Shown here: piece by piece, positions 45,810 through 56,127 of the stretch
Layout of the letters: every line of letters begins with the position of its first letter
How positions within the stretch are numbered: position 1 is the first letter of the stretch
Assembly: GCA_000753455.2 (NCBI GenBank)
Contig: LM994670.1
Coordinates: 1,964,163-2,028,162, forward strand
Source of the DNA: Clostridium jeddahitimonense
Lineage (GTDB): Bacteria > Bacillota > Clostridia > Clostridiales > Clostridiaceae
DNA: 64,000 bases
Direction: 5' to 3'
The notes under the pieces: generated by a model
Told to the model about the DNA's origin: nothing
The model's database searches: none
What the model saw: only the letters and a program-made list of their open reading frames with translations
Made by a program: the position numbers and the translations under genes

Positions 45810-46124
45810 TTATAATTCAGTATACTTCTTACTATTTCCTTTAGCTTTTTCTACTGGATATTTTTTTTCATTCTTATCCATCTTTTTATTTATAATCTCT
45901 TCAATATTGACGCCTAAAGAATCTGCCATATGTAAACAATAAACCATAACGTCAGCTAGCTCTTCACATACTTCTTCTTTATTGTATTTATTATCCCATA
46001 AGAAATGCTCTAATAACTCTCCTGCTTCTATGCTTATAGCTTTTGCTAGATTTTCTGGTGTGTGAAATTGATCCCAATCCCTATCTTCTCTAAATTTTCT
46101 TATTCTTTCTATTGTATTATTCAT
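45810..46124 (-). CDS. MazG-like nucleotide pyrophosphohydrolase
   Basis: A 104-residue all-alpha NTP pyrophosphohydrolase. LAKAISIEAGELLEHFLW supplies the first EExxE-type helix and EEVCEELADVMVYCLHMAD the second, with acidic residues for magnesium. It likely cleaves non-canonical dNTPs; the close relatives are the MazG-like RS21-C6/dCTPase group. I chose ATG at 46124, six bases after AAGGAG; the ATG at 46163 has none. Confidence 0.88.
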   Translation of the reverse strand: MNNTIERIRKFREDRDWDQFHTPENLAKAISIEAGELLEHFLWDNKYNKEEVCEELADVMVYCLHMADSLGVNIEEIINKKMDKNEKKYPVEKAKGNSKKYTEL

Positions 46125-46455
46125 AAAGTTCTCCTTGACAATGAAAATTATATATCTAAACATAGTTATATATTAATCATATTATAACATAAGTATATTT
46201 GTAGTATAAATTATAAGTTATTATCTTTGTTAAGTATGATTTTAATTGTTTTAATACTCATTTACGAGTATTTTATTTAAAAGCAACTAATTATTTTTAT
46301 ATCTTCAATGTAATTACGTTACTTTTAAATATTATTTTCTTACTCCCCTATTCATTCCTCAAAATATAAAAGGTTTATTGTAATAAACTTGTAAATAATG
46401 ATAATATAAGATTAATTTGTGTATAAAAAACTATTAAATAGGGAGATATTTGGTA
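46125..46455. other. Gene-free AT-rich stretch with one dyad
   Basis: No gene was found in these 331 bases. It contains the dyad at 46253-46272 that recurs at 57074-57093, and AT-rich sequence that could hold promoters for the genes on both sides, but no clear hexamer pair. Confidence 0.5.
46253..46272. repeat. Palindromic element AATACTC-N6-GAGTATT, copy 1
   Basis: Perfect seven-base arms around ATTTAC. A nearly identical element with the same loop and shared flanks (TTTAATA before, TTTxAxTTAAAA after) is at 57074-57093. Confidence 0.5.
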
Positions 46456-46853
46456 ATGATAAATAAAAGAATCATTTTAATCGATAATATACCAACATTA
46501 ATATGGGGACCAGATTCAGATAAGATTTATATATATGTCCATGGTAAAATGGGTTGTAAAGGTTCAATATAACTGAGGATGATTTAAGAAAAGAAAATTC
46601 AATTCCTACTCCGGTTGGAGAAACATTATACTGGGATTATTGGATATATACAAAAGAAAATCCTATTAATAAATGGACTGTAGATACTTATATTTTTTAC
46701 CCTTCTAAAGATAGCCTTACTGAAAGAAGTACAATAGACGAGTTTATATCTGACCACTCAGCTAAACTAACAGTTTTAGATGGTGCAGAACATTATTTCA
46801 CAGACTGTAAATCTTTAGAAAAGTTGGAAATATGGTTGCAAATTAATATTTAG
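46456..46853 (+). pseudogene. Broken alpha/beta hydrolase
   Basis: An ATG at 46456 with GGGAG ten bases upstream starts MINKRIILIDNIPTLIWGP and continues IYIYVHGKMGCKGSI to a stop at 46570. The IYVHGKMG segment is the oxyanion-hole region of an alpha/beta hydrolase. From about 46572 another frame gives EDDLRKENSIPTPVGE, then WIYTKENPINKW, FISDHSAKLTVLDGAEHYF and a stop at 46851; the DGAEHYF segment holds the catalytic His. The middle of the gene, including the nucleophile elbow, is missing, so an internal deletion with frame loss has destroyed it. Confidence 0.75.
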
Positions 46854-46928
46854 ATAATAATAATTTGCAAATTAATCAAAGTAAGTTTAAATATCTTATC
46901 TTACTAAGAAATAACATACCTTTTTGTA

Positions 46929-46984
46929 ATAAGAACTGCGTTTAAGTATTATACTTTTCTACTACACTTAAGCGCAGTTCTTAT
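46929..46984. terminator. Bidirectional terminator between the broken hydrolase and the flavodoxin-like gene
   Basis: ATAAGAACTGCGTTTAAGT and ACTTAAGCGCAGTTCTTAT form a 19-base stem with one mismatch, flanked by T and A runs on both sides. Confidence 0.85.
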
Positions 46985-46997
46985 CGTTTTTGATACT

Positions 46998-47540
46998 CTA
47001 TTTTATTCCTCTTCCCATCTCATATGCTTGCGAAAATGCTGGAGTATTTTTAATTTCCTCCTTTTCCCATGCTCCATTTCCATAAATAATTCCCTTTTCT
47101 TTTGTCCCACTAAGACAATCTTCTGTAAAGCCACGCAATCCTTCTATAGTACGTTCAAGCATATTATTATCTGTATCTGCAGCCGTCATTATATAATAGA
47201 AATCTTTATTAGATATCTCTGTATATCTTGGCACAGTTCTATCAATAAGTGTTTTTAGTTGGCCATCCATTGAATAGAAATATACAGGTGTAGCTAGTAC
47301 AATTACATCAGCATATACCATCTTGTCAAGAATCTCTGCCATATCATCCTTCTGGACACATTTATGAGTTGAATTACATACTCCACATCCCATACAATAG
47401 TTTATTTTTTGCTTTGCTATAAAAATCTTCTCAACATCATTACCATTTTCTTCTGCACCTTTCATAAATTCATCACAAAGTAAATCTGAATTTCCACCTT
47501 TTCGTGGACTTGAAGATAAAATCAATACTTTTTTACTCAT
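46998..47540 (-). CDS. Flavodoxin-fold NAD(P)H-dependent reductase with Cys cluster
   Basis: A 180-residue flavodoxin-like protein. VLILSSSPRKGGNSDLLCDEF binds the FMN phosphate, and INYCMGCGVCNSTHKCVQKDDM is the Cys-rich loop of the clostridial flavin reductase subgroup that may carry or replace an iron-sulfur site. VIVLATPVYFYSMDGQLKTL follows. It reduces quinones, iron or nitro-compounds. Just upstream on the same strand lies a remnant of a cupin gene (47563-47664), a frequent partner of such reductases. Confidence 0.88.
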   Translation of the reverse strand: MSKKVLILSSSPRKGGNSDLLCDEFMKGAEENGNDVEKIFIAKQKINYCMGCGVCNSTHKCVQKDDMAEILDKMVYADVIVLATPVYFYSMDGQLKTLIDRTVPRYTEISNKDFYYIMTAADTDNNMLERTIEGLRGFTEDCLSGTKEKGIIYGNGAWEKEEIKNTPAFSQAYEMGRGIK

Positions 47541-47562
47541 TTCCTTAACCCCTTATCTATTT

Positions 47563-47664
47563 TTATTTTAATTTTAAATACTCTTCATCACAAATGGGTT
47601 CACACCACTCATTTGCTGCTACCCCTGTATTACCCACAACTAAATTCTTAATAGAACCATTCAC
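47563..47664 (-). pseudogene. C-terminal remnant of a cupin-domain protein
   Basis: A GTG at 47664, nine bases behind GGGAGGGG, opens 33 codons ending in AANEWCEPICDEEYLKLK. NEWCEPxxDEEY is the usual C-terminus of small cupin proteins found next to flavodoxin or carboxymuconolactone decarboxylase genes. The preceding beta-barrel is missing, so this is a fragment. The rest of 47541-47910 holds nothing recognisable apart from the terminator at 47884. Confidence 0.5.
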
Positions 47665-47883
47665 ATAGTTATTCCCCTCCCTAGAAAAATAAATAATTAC
47701 TCATTTTCCATTATAGTCACCCATTTTTATCTTATACTTATTTCCAATAAAATAAGCTTACTCCTTAGAGTTAACTTAAAGTCAATACCATTTCTTAAAT
47801 TTAAATAAAAACATTGACAAGACGACATAAAAATCCGTCGATTTTCTTAGCTCATGCGTCTTTCTGAAACTCGCCTAAAGAAT

Positions 47884-47910
47884 AAAAAAGGCTACAGATT
47901 TCTCTGTAGC
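47884..47910 (-). terminator. Terminator of the MATE transporter gene
   Basis: GCTACAGA and TCTGTAGC pair directly behind the stop at 47911, followed on the minus strand by CTTTTTTATT. The stem sequence is nearly that of the terminator at 40453-40486. Confidence 0.85.
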
Positions 47911-49287
47911 TTAAGCATTACTCTCAGCTTTTGCAATTAACATTTTATTTTTACAGTCTTCAAGCCAATTAGATTTTTTATAATATATTAAAAATACAGT
48001 TGAACTTAAAAACCATGTAATAGGGTATGCCCAAAATACTACAGCTACATTATTTATGAAATGTGTAGCTATTTTTATATATGAAACACGTATTACGCAC
48101 CAACAAATTAGCATTGTAAGCATCGGTATCTTTGATCGTCCAGCTCCCCTTAATACTCCAGATATACAATGTGAAAATGACAGTAAGAAATAGAATAATG
48201 CATTTAAGTGAGCTCTTTGTGTTCCTACTGCTATAACCTCAGGATTATTTCCAAATATACTTATAAGATATGGTGCTAGTACAAATATAACTAATCCAAT
48301 TAGCTCTGCGCAGACACATGAGAATATGATCCCAAATCTTGCTCCATCTTTTACTCTATCAAAATTTTCAGCCCCAATATTCTGACTTACAAACGTAGTA
48401 ATTGCCATAGAAAATGCTGTAACTGGTATAAAAGCAAAACCTTCTAATTTTATATATGCACCATTACCAGCCATAACAACTGCTCCAAAGGCGTTAACAC
48501 TAGATTGAACAACTACATTAGCAAAAGCTATAACGGAATTTTGTATACCTGAAGGTAATCCTATATTTATCATACCTTTAAGAATACTTTTTTCTATGCA
48601 AATACCTTTCAAAGTTACCTTGTATATGCTATCAATACGAGCTAATCTAAAAAAAGCCAAAAAGGCACTTGTACCTTGGGATATTACTGTAGCTATTGCA
48701 GCTCCTATAACACCCATATTAAAAAATCCCACAAATAATATATCTAAAACAACATTTATTACTGCAGATATAACAAGATAATATAAAGGACGTTTACTAT
48801 CCCCCACTGCCTGAAATATACCACACGCTGTATTATACATGACAACAAATAGTATACCTGTAAAATATGTTCTTATATATATTGATGAATCTTGAAAGAC
48901 ATTATCAGGAGTTCCCATAAGCCTTAAAAGAGTAGGTGTCAATAAAGTGCCTACTATAGTAAGGATAATCCCACTAATCAATCCAAAGGATACTGCAGTT
49001 CCAACAGCCTTCTTTATCTTTTTCTCATCATTTGCCCCAAAGTATCTAGAAATAATTACTCCAACACCTGAAAACATTCCTCCAAAAAATCCTACTAATA
49101 AAAATATTAATGCCCCAGTACTTGTTACTGCCGCTAAAGCATTTTGTCCTACATAATTACCTACAACTATTGCATCTACAACATTATATAGCTGCTGACA
49201 TACTTGCCCTAAAAATATTGGAAATGCAAACTTCAACATTCCTATCTTTGCATTTCCTTCTATTAAACTTATTTTTTTGCTTTCCAT
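47911..49287 (-). CDS. MATE-family efflux transporter
   Basis: A 458-residue protein with twelve hydrophobic segments in two related halves. FPIFLGQVCQQLYNVVDAIVVGNYVG opens the first half (parts FPIFLGQVCQQLYNVVDAI and VVGNYVGQNALAAV), and GLPSGIQNSVIAFANVVVQ opens the second, as in the Bacillus/Clostridium DinF/NorM-like branch. It exports cationic drugs or metabolites using Na+ or H+. It appears monocistronic. The specific substrate is unknown. Confidence 0.93.
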   Translation of the reverse strand: MESKKISLIEGNAKIGMLKFAFPIFLGQVCQQLYNVVDAIVVGNYVGQNALAAVTSTGALIFLLVGFFGGMFSGVGVIISRYFGANDEKKIKKAVGTAVSFGLISGIILTIVGTLLTPTLLRLMGTPDNVFQDSSIYIRTYFTGILFVVMYNTACGIFQAVGDSKRPLYYLVISAVINVVLDILFVGFFNMGVIGAAIATVISQGTSAFLAFFRLARIDSIYKVTLKGICIEKSILKGMINIGLPSGIQNSVIAFANVVVQSSVNAFGAVVMAGNGAYIKLEGFAFIPVTAFSMAITTFVSQNIGAENFDRVKDGARFGIIFSCVCAELIGLVIFVLAPYLISIFGNNPEVIAVGTQRAHLNALFYFLLSFSHCISGVLRGAGRSKIPMLTMLICWCVIRVSYIKIATHFINNVAVVFWAYPITWFLSSTVFLIYYKKSNWLEDCKNKMLIAKAESNA

Positions 49288-49393
49288 TTTTATACCTTAC
49301 CCCAATTTTGATATTTTTTCTTTTTACTTTCATGTTTATAATATAACTTTTTAGACTTGTACTACTTAATCCCAAAATTCTATTTACTTTTTC

Positions 49394-49726
49394 TTAGTCT
49401 ATTAAATCTACTCTTTTTATTGAATCAACACGTAAAATATGTGTTTTTTCTCCTACTTTTTTATCAATAAAGCTAATCTTAATCCATTCATCATCGACAT
49501 CTAATATAGTACATTCAACTTTATCATTTAACCCTATTGCAAGGCCATCTTCACTAATTACTTTACATTTTTTATTTATAAGGTCAGTTAGTATTTTAGA
49601 CATAGAATTTTCCCCCTTTAAATTTCTCTTAATATTTTTTATTTCTCTCTCCATTTTTTTGATTTTACCTGGATAAGCTGCATACACTGCCATAAATATA
49701 AATGCCATCAATCCAAAAAACTCCAA
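49394..49726 (-). CDS. Small membrane-anchored protein with a strong internal start
   Basis: I do not recognise this 110-residue protein. From the TTG at 49726 (seven bases after AAAGGAG) it has one membrane segment (FFGLMAFIFMAVYAAY), a basic helix (KIKKMEREIKNIKRNLKG) and a small beta-rich domain (CKVISEDGLAIGLNDKVECTI), which looks like a compact RNA- or ligand-binding barrel. An in-frame ATG at 49603 is preceded by AAGGGGGAAAATTCT, a better site than the first, and would give the 69-residue soluble domain alone (MSKILTDLINKK...). Two products from one gene are likely. Confidence 0.7.
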   Translation of the reverse strand: MEFFGLMAFIFMAVYAAYPGKIKKMEREIKNIKRNLKGENSMSKILTDLINKKCKVISEDGLAIGLNDKVECTILDVDDEWIKISFIDKKVGEKTHILRVDSIKRVDLID

Positions 49727-49814
49727 ATATGCCACTCCTTTCATCCTATATATTATTCTACTACAAATTTATGAGAATTCAAATTTTACTTTTTTTCATC
49801 ATATCTAAGGAAAA

Positions 49815-49838
49815 AGTGACAAGCTACTGCTTGCCACT
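49815..49838 (-). terminator. Terminator of katG
   Basis: AGTGGCAAGC and GCTTGTCACT arms on the minus strand, followed by TTTTTCC, about 60 bases after the katG stop. Confidence 0.75.
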
Positions 49839-49899
49839 AGTAATTCTTTAAACTCTACTTCTGTTGCCTTGTTACCTCTTATCATTGCTGCTAATTTCT

Positions 49900-52134
<2,235 letters not shown>

Positions 52135-52162
52135 TTAATTAACATTTCACAAACTAAGTTCC

Positions 52163-52179
52163 TTAATTTATTATATTAA
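52163..52179 (-). promoter_or_regulatory. Palindrome over the probable katG -10 element
   Basis: TTAATTTATTATATTAA pairs in seven of eight positions around a central T, and its minus strand includes TATAAT. A PerR/Fur-like repressor would have a 7-1-7 type site of this kind, but the match to the Bacillus PerR consensus is poor. Confidence 0.4.
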
Positions 52180-52310
52180 AGATATAAATTCACATATAAC
52201 TAACTATCGCAAATAACATTAGAAATATGTTTTATATTTCTTATTTCTTCTATATAATAAATATATATTCACTATCTTTATTGGTACTTTTAAAAATTGG
52301 AGGGGAGTTT

Positions 52311-52607
52311 ATGGAGAAAAGATCTTATAACAAATTAGGAAAATTCCTACTAGCTTTTTCAATTATATGTTCATTACTCGTAACATTTTTAAGTTTTAGT
52401 GGTGGAAATTTCATAGAAAGTTTAAATAATAGCAGTCTTTCAAGTTCAATATTACGCTCAATAACTTTTACTCTTGTTATCTTTAGTGGATTAAATCTAA
52501 AAAAGAAACTACCTGAATATTATAAATATCAAATTATAAGTGGTGCAATTTTACTAGTAACCTCTTTAATAATTGACATAATACCAAGGATAATTTACTT
52601 AACTTAA
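52311..52607 (+). CDS. Small three-segment membrane protein of unknown function
   Basis: I do not recognise this 98-residue protein. It has a basic start (MEKRSYNKLGK), three hydrophobic segments (FLLAFSIICSLLVTFL; ILRSITFTLVIFSGL; IISGAILLVTSLII) and short polar loops. I chose ATG at 52311 with GGAGGGG six bases ahead; an ATG at 52227 lies in sequence that resembles the promoter region. It is encoded divergently from katG, 200 bases away, and shares its terminator with the idi gene. Confidence 0.65.
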   Translation: MEKRSYNKLGKFLLAFSIICSLLVTFLSFSGGNFIESLNNSSLSSSILRSITFTLVIFSGLNLKKKLPEYYKYQIISGAILLVTSLIIDIIPRIIYLT

Positions 52608-52618
52608 TTATTTAGAGA

Positions 52619-52648
52619 AAAATAGGATGCAAAACTGCATCCTATTTT
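52619..52648. terminator. Bidirectional terminator between the small membrane protein and idi
   Basis: AAAATAGGATGCA and TGCATCCTATTTT, a perfect 13-base stem with a four-base loop and built-in A and T ends. Confidence 0.9.
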
Positions 52649-52670
52649 ATATATTTACATAACTTTCAAA

Positions 52671-53204
52671 TCACTCTACCAATTTTCTATGTGATATAAC
52701 TTTTTCAATTGAATCTTTAAACCAATAAGTGTATTTATCACTATTAACTTTAATATCATCTACTAAATCATCTAAAGAAACCCACTTATAATCCATAACT
52801 TCATCATAATTTAGTTTTGGTGCTTCATCATATTTACCAAAAAACACATGATCATACTCATGTTCAATTAAATTATTATCTAAATCTGCACGGTATATAA
52901 ATGAAAAAACTTCTTTTAATTTAGTTTTTATTCCTATTTCTTCAACTAATCTTCTTTCAGCAGCTTTAAGTAAATCTTCATTTACTCTTGGATGGCTACA
53001 ACAACTATTGGTCCACAATCCTCCTGAATGGTATTTATTCAAAGCTCTTCTTTGCAATAAAAGTTCATTTTTGCTATTAAATATAAAAACAGAAAATGCC
53101 CTGTGTAATTCTCCTTTATGATGAGCCTCCATCTTTTCCATATCACCAATGGCTATATCATTTTCATCTACTAAAATTACTCTTTCTTCTTTAATTTTCT
53201 TCAC
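52671..53204 (-). CDS. idi: Isopentenyl-diphosphate delta-isomerase, type I (Nudix)
   Basis: A 177-residue Nudix isomerase. HHKGELHRAFSVFIFN opens the fold, the catalytic Cys is in WTNSCCSHPR, the Nudix box is AERRLVEEIGIK, and the Glu partner is near IEHEYDHVFFG. It interconverts IPP and DMAPP for prenyl lipids. The start is uncertain: the GTG at 53204 lies only one base behind AAAGGA, so initiation could be slightly downstream. It appears to be alone; no other isoprenoid genes are in the window. Confidence 0.92.
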   Translation of the reverse strand: MKKIKEERVILVDENDIAIGDMEKMEAHHKGELHRAFSVFIFNSKNELLLQRRALNKYHSGGLWTNSCCSHPRVNEDLLKAAERRLVEEIGIKTKLKEVFSFIYRADLDNNLIEHEYDHVFFGKYDEAPKLNYDEVMDYKWVSLDDLVDDIKVNSDKYTYWFKDSIEKVISHRKLVE

Positions 53205-53393
53205 GTCCTTTTTAAATTATATAAGTATTATATCATAATACTTTATTTAATAGTTTTTAAGAGGTCTAAATAATTATCATCAAAATCTTTTTCTCAAGAT
53301 TTGTTTTTACATAACTCTAATAATTCTTCTTAATAATTAATGCCTCACATAGTAATAACCTTACCAACTAAATTAAGTCCCAAAGATTATTTT

Positions 53394-54071
53394 CTATTTT
53401 AACCCTAAGGTTAGATACATATAATGTCCATCTGAAGTTATATTTCCCTCTTTAACTTCTAGCTTTTCTTTAAAAAGCGGTCCATCTATAACTACAGTAT
53501 GAAACTCACCACCTTCACCACAAGGATCAATCCCCCTATCCTCTAGTTCTTTCATATAATCAAAAGAAAGAATCCTTCCTAAGTCTTCTTTCTTCATTCC
53601 TTTTCTTGTATCAATTGTTATAACCTTAGTTACAAATCCTAAAGAAATAAACTCCTTAACTACTTCTCTATGGTCCATATTCCAAAGAGGTATCCCAAGG
53701 TCTAGTCCTACACCACCAGCAACTCTTTCATGCCAGCAATTCTCTTCTGGAATATCAATATCACCAGTTACTAGAACCTCTGCTCCTATCCCCCTTACTT
53801 CCTTTAGTATTTCAACAAATACCATCTCATAGTTATCCCAATTTGCTGCTCCTATAAATAACGGAATTCCTATGGCCTTTGCTTGTGCCTTAAGTAAATC
53901 TGGAAATAAACTATGAGCTCTTGATCTTTCACCATTTTCCTCCATCATTACAATAACACCCAAAGCTGTCCCTTGCTCCATGGCTTTATATAAAGCTAAT
54001 GTACTATCTTTTCCTCCACTATATGAAGCTATAAACCTTTTACCCTTAGCCCCATTAATCCAATTCTTCAC
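53394..54071 (-). CDS. Dph6-like ATP pyrophosphatase (diphthine-ammonia ligase family)
   Basis: A 225-residue PP-loop protein. SYSGGKDSTLALY is the ATP-binding PP motif; EVLVTGDIDIPEENCWHERVAGG (parts EVLVTGDIDI and ENCWHERVAGG) and DRGIDPCGEGGEFHT are diagnostic of the ATP_bind_4/Dph6 family. Eukaryotic members amidate diphthine, but bacteria lack diphthamide, so the substrate here is unknown. The GTG start has AGGTGA eight bases ahead. Confidence 0.87.
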   Translation of the reverse strand: MKNWINGAKGKRFIASYSGGKDSTLALYKAMEQGTALGVIVMMEENGERSRAHSLFPDLLKAQAKAIGIPLFIGAANWDNYEMVFVEILKEVRGIGAEVLVTGDIDIPEENCWHERVAGGVGLDLGIPLWNMDHREVVKEFISLGFVTKVITIDTRKGMKKEDLGRILSFDYMKELEDRGIDPCGEGGEFHTVVIDGPLFKEKLEVKEGNITSDGHYMYLTLGLK

Positions 54072-54211
54072 TACTATATCACCTATCCTAATTTCATATG
54101 TACTTCTATATATCTAATAATTCTAGCATATATTCTTATTAAAAGTTTAACTAACTTTATTAATAATAGTTATTATTTAGCTTTATATTTATTATTTATT
54201 GTATAATATAG

Positions 54212-54239
54212 TTTACATAGCTATATTTTAGTCTATAAT
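54212..54239 (+). promoter_or_regulatory. Promoter of the HNH-like gene
   Basis: TTTACA and TATAAT with a 16-base spacer, 77 bases before the TTG start chosen at 54317. Confidence 0.65.
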
Positions 54240-54316
54240 AAAATAAGTAATTAAAAGTATTATTTTGTGGACAAATACAATATTTTTGAAAATATAAATC
54301 TTATGAGGTGTTAAAA

Positions 54317-54982
54317 TTGAAACCAATATATAAAAATATAGGAAACTCTTACGAAGTTAAAGATAATGTTGCATATATTACAATTCTAAAAAAAGACGGA
54401 ACAGAAATTATTACAAAAATTGACGAAGCTGATTTAGCTTTAATAAATGATATGGGAACTTGGTTTGCAGAATGGAATAAGGATTATAATAATTATATAG
54501 CTCAAAACATAAGTAAAAATAAGAAAAACAGCAAAAACAAACCTTTAAAACAAAGCATAGCAAGTGTATTATTAAATGTTAGTCCAAAAGCACCTATAAA
54601 ACATTTAAATGGTGATACTCTTGATAATAGAAGAAGTAATTTAGATCTAGCTAAAAAGAAGACTAGAAATGAATATGAAGAAAAAGACGAAAATACTATT
54701 TCTATAATATTAAAGGATAAGTTTGATAAAAAAGAAGGCTATGCTTCAATTTCCAAAGAAGATTTAGATTTAGTAGTAAATGATACTTATAGCTGGGTTC
54801 TTCATAATACTCATGGTAATATTTCAGTTGTTGCAAACACTCCTGATGGTAGACTTCCTCTTTGGAAAGTAATTATGAATCCGCAAGAAAATGAATCTAT
54901 AGAATTTAAAAATCATAATCCCTTAGATAATAGAAGATCTAATTTGATACTAAAAAAACAGGAAGAAGAAAACAATAAATAG
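54317..54982 (+). CDS. Duplicated HNH-like protein with TTG start
   Basis: A 221-residue protein made of two related halves (about 1-113 and 125-214). Each ends in LDNRRSNL (residues 102-109 and 203-210), the tail of the HNH fold seen in phage HNH/AP2-type homing endonucleases. The first half has HLNGDTLDNRRSNL with a His at 96; in the second that place is Phe (FKNHNPLDNRRSNL), so the second half is degenerate. The halves also share DxxSW/GTWF-type segments before a linker. I chose TTG at 54317, six bases after GAGGTG; a GTG at 54308 lies inside that site. No phage genes are near. DNA binding is likely; cleavage is doubtful. Confidence 0.72.
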   Translation: MKPIYKNIGNSYEVKDNVAYITILKKDGTEIITKIDEADLALINDMGTWFAEWNKDYNNYIAQNISKNKKNSKNKPLKQSIASVLLNVSPKAPIKHLNGDTLDNRRSNLDLAKKKTRNEYEEKDENTISIILKDKFDKKEGYASISKEDLDLVVNDTYSWVLHNTHGNISVVANTPDGRLPLWKVIMNPQENESIEFKNHNPLDNRRSNLILKKQEEENNK

Positions 54983-54988
54983 AACGTA

Positions 54989-55027
54989 AAATTGCGTGTA
55001 TCTAACTTAGTTGGATGCACGCAATTT
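54989..55027 (+). terminator. Terminator of the HNH-like gene
   Basis: AAATTGCGTG and CACGCAATTT arms extended by an inner ATC-AAC/GTT-GAT stem, followed by ATTTTC, seven bases after the stop. Confidence 0.8.
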
Positions 55028-55140
55028 ATTTTCTAAAAACGTGCTTTTAAACCTTTATTAGCTATATTTTACTATACTATAACATAACCGTTCATTCTTT
55101 AATATTATATAAGTATAAATTTAATTATAGGAGATTTTAT

Positions 55141-55410
55141 ATGGCAAAAGATGATTTCTTCGATGATGCCTGTTGCAATAACCACTGTAATAACCCTGAT
55201 AATAATAATTTTGATATATCTTTTATTTGGATATTAATAATAATTTTTCTTTTTAGGGGAAGCCCCTTTGGTCATGACTGCTTTTGGGATGGCTATTGTA
55301 ACGCCTTTAATAGTAGTGGATTTAGTTGCCGTAATTTTAATAAGACTATCGGTAATAATAACTTTAACTTTAATAATGGTAATGCTAACAACTTCTTTAA
55401 TAACAATTAA
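55141..55410 (+). CDS. Small Asn/Cys/Phe-rich protein with one hydrophobic segment
   Basis: I do not recognise this 89-residue protein. It has an acidic, Cys-rich head (MAKDDFFDDACCNNHCNN), a hydrophobic segment (ISFIWILIIIFLF), a second Cys-containing part (GHDCFWDGYCNAFNSSGF) and an Asn/Phe repeat tail (NNNFNFNNGNANNFFNNN). The make-up resembles small spore-coat or YjcZ-like sporulation proteins, which is only a guess. TATAGGAG precedes ATG. It recalls the Cys/Asn-rich head of the protein at 5241-5831. Confidence 0.6.
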   Translation: MAKDDFFDDACCNNHCNNPDNNNFDISFIWILIIIFLFRGSPFGHDCFWDGYCNAFNSSGFSCRNFNKTIGNNNFNFNNGNANNFFNNN

Positions 55411-55456
55411 TGTAGCTAAGTCTAAAGATTGTTATACTCTATTGTATATAAAAAAC

Positions 55457-55488
55457 ACGCCCTTTGTTAAAAATCTACTAAAGGGCGT
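55457..55488. terminator. Hairpin between the small protein gene and the deacetylase remnant
   Basis: ACGCCCTTT and AAAGGGCGT form a GC-rich stem; on the minus strand it is followed by GTTTTTTATA, so it best serves the remnant at 55532. Confidence 0.7.
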
Positions 55489-55531
55489 ATCTAGTATAAC
55501 TCTGTGAATTGGCTTGCACTTGACTTAAGTT

Positions 55532-55968
55532 CTATAATAATTCAATTGTTTTTCTTGATCCTATTTTTACAGTTTTTCCATCAATACTAATCCATATATC
55601 TAACGAGCTAGGATTGTAAACTCTTGACTTATCTCCTGAAAATCTAAGAGACTTAATAGACGTTATATAATCATAAACTTCAATATTAGTTGCATACCAA
55701 ATATCATTTTTATTGCTGACCATCTCTGCAAACTCTTCAATATCTTCATTTTCAACAATAGTTCTTGAATAATCAACTCCACATGACCTAATAATCTCCT
55801 TAACCTTTGAGTTATATGTACCAAAAGGATAAGACATACCTCTAATTACGCCTCCATAAATTTTTTCTAAATTAATTTTATCACCTAAAACTTCTTTAAG
55901 AATATTATCTTCATTTAACTCCTCTAAATGCGGATGTGTTGCGGATACAAAAATCTTGTTTTTCTCAT
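55532..55968 (-). pseudogene. Polysaccharide deacetylase, N-terminally deleted remnant
   Basis: The minus strand has AAGGAG and an ATG at 55968 that opens only 14 codons. In the next frame an open stretch reads KIFVSATHPHLEEL, IYGGVIRGMSYPFGTYNSKVKE and continues to 55532. THPHLEEL and the SYPFGTYN segment are the central and distal motifs of NodB-type polysaccharide deacetylases. The first motif (FDDG type) and the whole first half are gone. The genuine start signal is thus joined out of frame to the distal half, as expected after an internal deletion. A 101-residue product from ATG 55837 would be non-functional. Confidence 0.72.
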
Positions 55969-56127
55969 AATCTTCTCCTTTAATATAATTCTCTCTTTAC
56001 TTAAATTATATCAAATATACTTTAAATAAATAATAAAAAAATGATGGGTCTAACCGTCCTTTTGTGGATAGTAGATAGACTTGTGTAAAAGCAAATCTAT
56101 CTAATTTTTTCATGACTAATTTTTATA

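Noticed and set aside
40453-47910. Terminators at 40453-40486 and 47884-47910 share the stem GCTACAG/CTGTAGC
   Set aside because: Both are ordinary terminators in the right place; an eight-base shared stem is not enough to claim a repeat family.
53205-53393. Possible remnant gene between idi and the Dph6-like gene
   Set aside because: No frame gave recognisable protein segments; it appears to be ordinary AT-rich spacer.
54308-54316. GTG start for the HNH-like gene
   Set aside because: The GTG is part of the GAGGTG ribosome binding site that serves the TTG at 54317.
55141-55410. Asn-rich repeats as a tandem DNA repeat or CRISPR-like array
   Set aside because: The repeats are irregular codons of a low-complexity protein tail without spacers.
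55268-55507. Second open frame overlapping the small Asn/Cys-rich protein gene
   Set aside because: It has no initiation site and runs over the terminator at 55457-55488.
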